A stretch of 64,000 nt of DNA, taken from Nocardia flavorosea NBRC 108225. GTDB taxonomy: Bacteria > Actinomycetota > Actinomycetes > Mycobacteriales > Mycobacteriaceae. The notes beneath the pieces are model-generated. The model did no database searches and was not told where the DNA came from. It saw only the letters and a list, made by a program, of their open reading frames with translations. A program made the translations under genes and the position numbers. How positions within the stretch are numbered: position 1 is the stretch's first letter; every line of letters begins with the position of its first letter. The stretch lies in NCBI RefSeq assembly GCF_001613385.1, contig NZ_BDCG01000019.1:163308-227307 (forward strand), written 5' to 3'. Positions 60,578-64,000 of the stretch are shown here, in pieces.

Positions 60578-60934
60578 CTACTTCCCAGCGCCGGCGGCGC
60601 GTTCGATGGCGCTGGTCAGCCGCGCCTGTTCCCGGCCGATCCACGAGTCCTCGGGATAGTTCCGCGCGAACTTCTCGATGAACTCCACGGGGTCCGCGCC
60701 GACGATCTCGCGGACCGGAGTCCCCTCGGCCGCGCTCCGCTCGAAGACTTCGGTCAGATCCTCGAAAATCGAGACGCCGCCTACTCGGCCGGTGTGCAGC
60801 AGGTATCGCTCGAAGCCTGCGACCGCTGTGCGTTGACTCCCGGGTAGTTGCGCCGCCCTGGTCTTGTACTGCCGCCACCGCCGTTTGTCGCCGAGATCTC
60901 CGACCACTTTCGCGGTGATGTTCGAGATATCCAT
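60578..60934 (-). CDS. DUF1048 protein
   Basis: 118 residues from the ATG at 60934 (MDISNITAKVVGDLGDKRRW); the frame is open upstream through the promoter region. All-helical small protein: YKTRAAQLPGSQRTAVAGFE, GGVSIFEDLTEVFERSAAEG, DPVEFIEKFARNYPEDSWIG. DUF1048 proteins often accompany PadR regulators and DrrAB-type exporters. Here the exporter is present, but no padR gene is adjacent. The role is unknown; regulation through the paired repeats at 60975-61034 is likely. Confidence 0.9.
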   Translation of the reverse strand: MDISNITAKVVGDLGDKRRWRQYKTRAAQLPGSQRTAVAGFERYLLHTGRVGGVSIFEDLTEVFERSAAEGTPVREIVGADPVEFIEKFARNYPEDSWIGREQARLTSAIERAAGAGK

Positions 60935-60974
60935 GACTGCCTGCCTTCCGTTGCGCCACCTCGCGACCGAGCTG

Positions 60975-61034
60975 ACTATAAGTAGATGTATACGTACATC
61001 GCGTGAGGTAACTATAAGTAGACATATACGTACA
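60975..61034. promoter_or_regulatory. Two nearly identical 24-bp repeats, probable PadR-type operators
   Basis: Units at 60975-60998 and 61011-61034 are identical except for two adjacent bases and start ACTATAAGTAGA; the period is 36 bp. Each contains a partial palindrome around TATACGTACA (first unit ATGTA-TACG-TACAT). They lie 41-100 bp before the DUF1048 start in an AT-rich patch and probably bind a regulator of the exporter operon. Confidence 0.7.
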
Positions 61035-61247
61035 CGCAAGGGTCGGATTGGACGGCTGTGTCCCGGGGGTGGAAATCCAGGTGCTCGCGCTGGTGCCGAG
61101 CCCGCACGTCGTGGCCGCGCCCGGCGACGTAGCGAACGGATCGCCGAGGCTGCCGCTCTGCGCCCACGGCGAACAAACCGGCTGGGGCGCCGCCCCGCCG
61201 GTAGCCTCGGGTCCGGGAGATCAACCCGACTACGAGGAGTCATGCAG

Positions 61248-62042
61248 ATGAGCCGACCGGTTCGGATCGGAATTCAACTCCAGCCCCAGCACGCTCCCGA
61301 TTACGGCCTCATTCGCGACGCAGTGTTGCGCGCCGAGGATGCCGGCGTGGATATCGTGTTCAACTGGGACCACTTCTATCCCCTGTACGGCGACCCCGAC
61401 GGCGCCCACTTCGAATGCTGGACCATGCTCGGTGCGTTCGCCGAGCAGACCGAACGGGTGGAGATCGGCGCGCTGGTCACCGGCGGCGGCTATCGCAATC
61501 CCGATCTGCTCGCCGATATGGCCCGCACCGTCGATCAGATCAGCGGCGGCCGGCTCATCCTGGGTATCGGTTCGGGCTGGTTTCAGCGCGATTACGACGA
61601 ATACGGCTACGACTTCGGTACCGCGGGCAGTCGCCTGGACCTACTGAAGGAATACCTGCCCCGGATCACCGGTCGGCTGGAGAAACTGAACCCGCAACCG
61701 GTCCGTGAGATCCCGATTCTCATCGGCGGCGGTGGGGAGAAGAAGACGCTGCGACTGGTCGCCGAGTACGCTCAAATCTGGCACAGCTTCGGTGAACTCG
61801 ACGTATTCACCCACAAGAGCCAGATCCTGGAGGAGCATTGCGCCCGAGTGGATACCGAGCCGGCGAAGATCGAACGGTCGGTGGCCTGGCCCGGCGTCGA
61901 AGCGGCACCCGCCTACCACGCCGCGGGGGCGACCCTGTTCACCGTGGGTATCAACGGCCCGGACTACGACCTGACCCAGGTCCGGGAGGCGGTTACCTGG
62001 CGGGACCGGGTCAACCCGGAACCGGTCAGCGGTATCGCCTGA
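61248..62042 (+). CDS. LLM-class oxidoreductase, probably F420-dependent
   Basis: 264 residues from the ATG at 61248, with GAGGAG at 61234-61239; an ATG two codons upstream is too close to that site. Luciferase-like TIM barrel: RIGIQLQPQHAPDYGLIRDA, DIVFNWDHFYPLYGDPDGAH, VEIGALVTGGGYRNPDLLAD, ISGGRLILGIGSGWFQRDYD, PILIGGGGEKKTLRLVAEYA. The pattern fits the F420-using subfamily common in mycobacteria and Nocardia. Shorter than full LLM enzymes (about 300-350), as some TIGR03620-like members are. It is divergent from the exporter operon, so the repeats at 60975 could affect both. Confidence 0.9.
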   Translation: MSRPVRIGIQLQPQHAPDYGLIRDAVLRAEDAGVDIVFNWDHFYPLYGDPDGAHFECWTMLGAFAEQTERVEIGALVTGGGYRNPDLLADMARTVDQISGGRLILGIGSGWFQRDYDEYGYDFGTAGSRLDLLKEYLPRITGRLEKLNPQPVREIPILIGGGGEKKTLRLVAEYAQIWHSFGELDVFTHKSQILEEHCARVDTEPAKIERSVAWPGVEAAPAYHAAGATLFTVGINGPDYDLTQVREAVTWRDRVNPEPVSGIA

Positions 62043-62066
62043 CGACGCCGCTGCGTTCCGATATTC

Positions 62067-62093
62067 CGTGCCTGCGTGGCACGCGGGCACGGA
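62067..62093 (+). terminator. Hairpin after the LLM gene
   Basis: CCGTGCCTGCGT (62067-62078) pairs with ACGCGGGCACGG (62082-62093), one wobble pair, loop of 3. It starts 24 bp after the LLM stop codon. Confidence 0.55.
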
Positions 62094-62295
62094 CCGAGTC
62101 GGCTCGGCGGCCGATGGAACCGGAGGCCCGGGGTGCGAACGTCCAACTTTCTGTCAAGCAAGGGAAACGGCCTGAGTGACCGCTGCGCAATCGGATCCGC
62201 CCGGATCGGGCGGGGTGGGATATGACAGTGGTTCGTTCGGGAGAACCGGCATCGCCGGGTATCCGGGCGGCGCGAAGCTACAGCCACCGCCGAGT

Positions 62296-62324
62296 GGCCA
62301 CGCCCTGAACTACCGGGCGTGGCC
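62296..62324 (-). terminator. Perfect 10-bp hairpin after the secreted-protein gene
   Basis: GGCCACGCCC (62296-62305) and its exact complement (62315-62324) lie 40 bp beyond the stop of the minus-strand gene ending at 62364. Confidence 0.55.
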
Positions 62325-62363
62325 GCGCAGTCGCCGATGGCGATAACGAACTATCCCCGGCGT

Positions 62364-63005
62364 CTACTTCTCGGCCCACCGAGTGGTGCCCGGCGGCGCG
62401 GTCAAAGTGTTGACCAGGTCTACCGCGGCGATGATCAGGGTCGGGCCGCCGACGACGATCGTGCCGATCACGCCGCCGAGGGCCGCGCCGGTGACGATCC
62501 CGGCGGGAATTGCGGGTATTCCGACGCCGCTTCCTGCGGTGATGAGTAGTCCGGCAACAGCACCGACAACCGTCCCGATGAATCCGCCGATGGCGGAGGC
62601 GAGACCTATCTGGGAGGTGAGATTGTCCTGGGCCGCGAGGTTCTCCTGCGGGGAAGCCACCGGTTCGGCGGCCGGCCGCGCCGCCGCCGGATCCTTGACC
62701 GCGGTGAGCTCCAGGACCCGGCCCTCGTCCCGGACCGCGTGCGGTAGCGGGTACTCGGTGCTGCCCTCACGGACCGACAGCGGCAGGGTCATCACGGTGG
62801 CGCCGGATTCGTCGACGATATCGACGGTTTCTCCCGCTACCTCGAAGGTGCCGTGCGTGAGAGTGGTGACAACGGTTTTGCCCACCAGTTCGGTGCGGTA
62901 ACCGATATCGGGCGCGGCGGTCGGTGCCGCTTGAGCGGTTGCCGCGCCGAAGGTCGCGGTGGCTATGAGCGGCACGACGGCCGCGGCAATCTTGCGGATC
63001 CTCAT
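62364..63005 (-). CDS. Exported protein of unknown function with hydrophobic glycine-rich C-terminus
   Basis: 213 residues, ATG at 63005. Signal peptide MRIRKIAAAVVPLIATATFG with an AQAAP cleavage site near residue 27. Residues about 30-110 form a beta-rich domain (GYRTELVGKTVVTTLTHGTF, ETVDIVDESGATVMTLPLSV). After a linker (AAEPVASPQENLAAQDNLTS) come two or three hydrophobic Gly/Ile-rich segments (IGLASAIGGFIGTVVGAVAG, GIVTGAALGGVIGTIVVGGP). These could insert in a membrane like glycine-zipper proteins. I recall similar exported proteins in Nocardia but know no function. Confidence 0.82.
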   Translation of the reverse strand: MRIRKIAAAVVPLIATATFGAATAQAAPTAAPDIGYRTELVGKTVVTTLTHGTFEVAGETVDIVDESGATVMTLPLSVREGSTEYPLPHAVRDEGRVLELTAVKDPAAARPAAEPVASPQENLAAQDNLTSQIGLASAIGGFIGTVVGAVAGLLITAGSGVGIPAIPAGIVTGAALGGVIGTIVVGGPTLIIAAVDLVNTLTAPPGTTRWAEK

Positions 63006-63469
63006 TGGTTCACATGTCCGATCTGATCACGGTGTCGCCAAGGGCGGTTTACCGTCGGGACAGCCGTGCCGACCGAGTTCCGCCGGACCGAAACGGCTGG
63101 GCCCCGGCGGTTTCGAACATTTGAGACACTACGCCGACGAGGGCGCAAGTGCGACATCTTTTAACGGAATTTCTTCCGGGAAAGTTTAAAGATGGGATGA
63201 ATGGGCTATTCGAGAGCGCCGTCCCGCCCGAGCCGGCCGGTCGGTGAAGTTCGCCGACTGTGGTGGATGCCTATGCGACAGTCTTTCCTGCCCCCGGAAA
63301 ACGACCGCTGCTGCCCGCCTGCGGGCGCGGAATCGGTCTCCGTATGCGTGTCGCTCGCGCCCCGGGGTGGAAGATCGGCGAATATGTGGCTATCTGCACT
63401 GATGCGCACTTGATAATGTAACTGTGTGCGTAGTTCCAGCTGACCGTTTCGAGGAAAGAAGGAACACCT
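63006..63469. other. Divergent promoter region, AT-rich in parts
   Basis: 464 bp between divergent genes. A stretch near 63158-63200 is AT-rich (TTTTAACGGAATTTC, AAAGTTTAAAGATGG) and could hold the promoter of the exported protein. Near 63405-63430, GCGCAC and GTGCG flank TTGATAATGTAACTG, including GATAAT (63412-63417) as a possible -10 box or metal-regulator site for the histidine-rich gene. No gene is supported. Confidence 0.4.
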
Positions 63470-63766
63470 ATGACAACGGCGCATGCACAGCACACCGAAC
63501 ACGAGCACGAACACGGACCGGATTGCGGGCATGTCGCGGTCCCGCACGGCGACCATGTGGATTACGTCCACGACGGTCACCTGCACCGCGAACATGCCGG
63601 CCACTACGACGAATGTGAGCCCGCGGCGCATACCGAACACGGCAGCCACGACCATGTGCACGGTGAGGGCTGCGGCCATGTGGCTGTCCCGCACGGCGAC
63701 CATGTCGACTACATCCACGACGGCCACCGCCATGCCCCCCACGACGGACACTACGACGAACACTGA
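63470..63766 (+). CDS. Histidine-rich metal-binding repeat protein
   Basis: 98 residues, ATG at 63470 after GAAAGAAGGA. 27 residues are His, plus many Asp/Glu and three Cys. Two repeats of about 40 residues: DCGHVAVPHGDHVDYVHDGH and GCGHVAVPHGDHVDYIHDGH, each followed by a His-rich tail ending in GHYDE. No membrane segment or signal peptide is obvious, so it is probably cytoplasmic. Such sequence would bind Zn2+, Ni2+ or Co2+ and could store metal or deliver it. No transporter gene lies next to it in the window. The function is inferred only from composition. Confidence 0.88.
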   Translation: MTTAHAQHTEHEHEHGPDCGHVAVPHGDHVDYVHDGHLHREHAGHYDECEPAAHTEHGSHDHVHGEGCGHVAVPHGDHVDYIHDGHRHAPHDGHYDEH

Positions 63767-64000
63767 CCCTGGAGAATCCGCGAGCAGACCCCGGCCCGGA
63801 GGGAAAGCGATAGGGCGCACGGCGCCGCGACCGGTGTAAGCGCCGCCGGTCACGGCTCGGCCGCAGACAGCTGTCACCGGGCCTTTCCGGAACCGGTCAA
63901 CACGATCGCTGTTGCGGGCCCGTGGGTGCTTGTTCGCCGGGCCGCACCGGCGTCACGGTCCACGGCATTCCGGTCCGGTAACGCCTCTCCCGTCCCGATG
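63767..64000. other. Right end, no gene recognised
   Basis: 234 bp of GC-rich sequence after the histidine-rich gene. No ribosome site with a convincing frame, hairpin or repeat was recognised; a gene may begin beyond the edge. Confidence 0.4.

Larger units (their letters stand above)
62043..62363. other. Convergent intergenic region with two hairpins
   Basis: 321 bp without a credible gene. Hairpins at 62067-62093 (12-bp arms, one wobble, loop GGC) and 62296-62324 (perfect 10-bp arms, 9-nt loop) probably terminate the plus-strand LLM gene and the minus-strand gene ending at 62364, respectively. Confidence 0.6.

Noticed and set aside
1..64000. tRNA, rRNA and known riboswitches
   Set aside because: Scanning by eye showed no cloverleaf or rRNA-like stretches and no riboswitch-like leader with a matching gene; a covariance-model scan would be needed to exclude short ones.

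Overview
The window is very GC-rich, densely coded actinobacterial DNA. It most resembles a Nocardia or a close relative in the Mycobacteriales. The main reason is the block at 18.3-27.8 kb. Its order (GT87 membrane glycosyltransferase, class A PBP, DUF5318 protein, small membrane proteins, padR, ino1) and relative orientations match the mycobacterial ino1-ponA1 locus as I remember it. A menC-type enzyme, an LLM (F420-type) oxidoreductase and an LpqY/SugAB-like sugar importer fit the same group. This assignment is inference; no rRNA or tRNA gene was seen.

Layout. 1-3.2 kb (+): end of an IlvD/Edd dehydratase, a UbiX-like flavin prenyltransferase, an SDR and an aldehyde dehydrogenase, closed by a perfect 20-bp hairpin. 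3.3-18 kb: a tellurium-resistance (Ter) island. It holds a DUF475/TerC-like membrane protein, a TerD protein, a coiled-coil protein, then an operon of HpcH/HpaI lyase, a giant PRTase-TRSP-StiP-PELOTA fusion and a HAD phosphatase. These are followed by a DUF389 membrane protein, three AIM24 paralogues and, divergently, a double-TerD protein coupled to a TerD/FtsK-like fusion. This corresponds to the Ter-linked 'nucleoside-like metabolite' pathway proposed from comparative genomics, here with an unusual fusion and no ATP-grasp gene in view.

18-31.6 kb: the ponA-ino1 cell-envelope locus, with a second ponA-like PBP, two tandem GyrI-like proteins and a 93-nt intergenic stem-loop. 31.7-44.3 kb: sugar ABC importer genes (binding lipoprotein and two permeases), a DUF2786/metallohydrolase pair, menC, an AraC regulator divergent from a reductase and an SGNH hydrolase, a thiolase divergent from an HxlR regulator, and a lone UgpC/SugC-type ATPase that probably serves the importer. 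44.3-47.8 kb looks like decaying accessory DNA: an antitoxin remnant with an in-frame stop, a DUF234 ATPase behind a duplicated palindromic operator, a SagB-type oxidoreductase and a headless Rpn-type fragment.

47.9-58.7 kb: prolyl aminopeptidase, then a divergent catabolic cluster. On the minus strand are an FAD oxidoreductase, a cyclic amidohydrolase, a CoA-transferase and an MFS transporter. On the plus strand are an IclR regulator, a CitE-type lyase, a cyclase-family hydrolase and an MmgE/PrpD protein. Together they suggest uptake, ring opening, CoA activation and C-C cleavage of an unidentified cyclic amide or imide and dicarboxylate-like substrate. 59-64 kb: a DUF1048-ABC exporter operon behind two nearly identical 24-bp repeats, an LLM oxidoreductase, a secreted or membrane protein and a histidine-rich repeat protein. 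The best candidates for something undescribed are the Ter fusion system, the 49-58.7 kb catabolic cluster, and the regulated ATPase/SagB pair.
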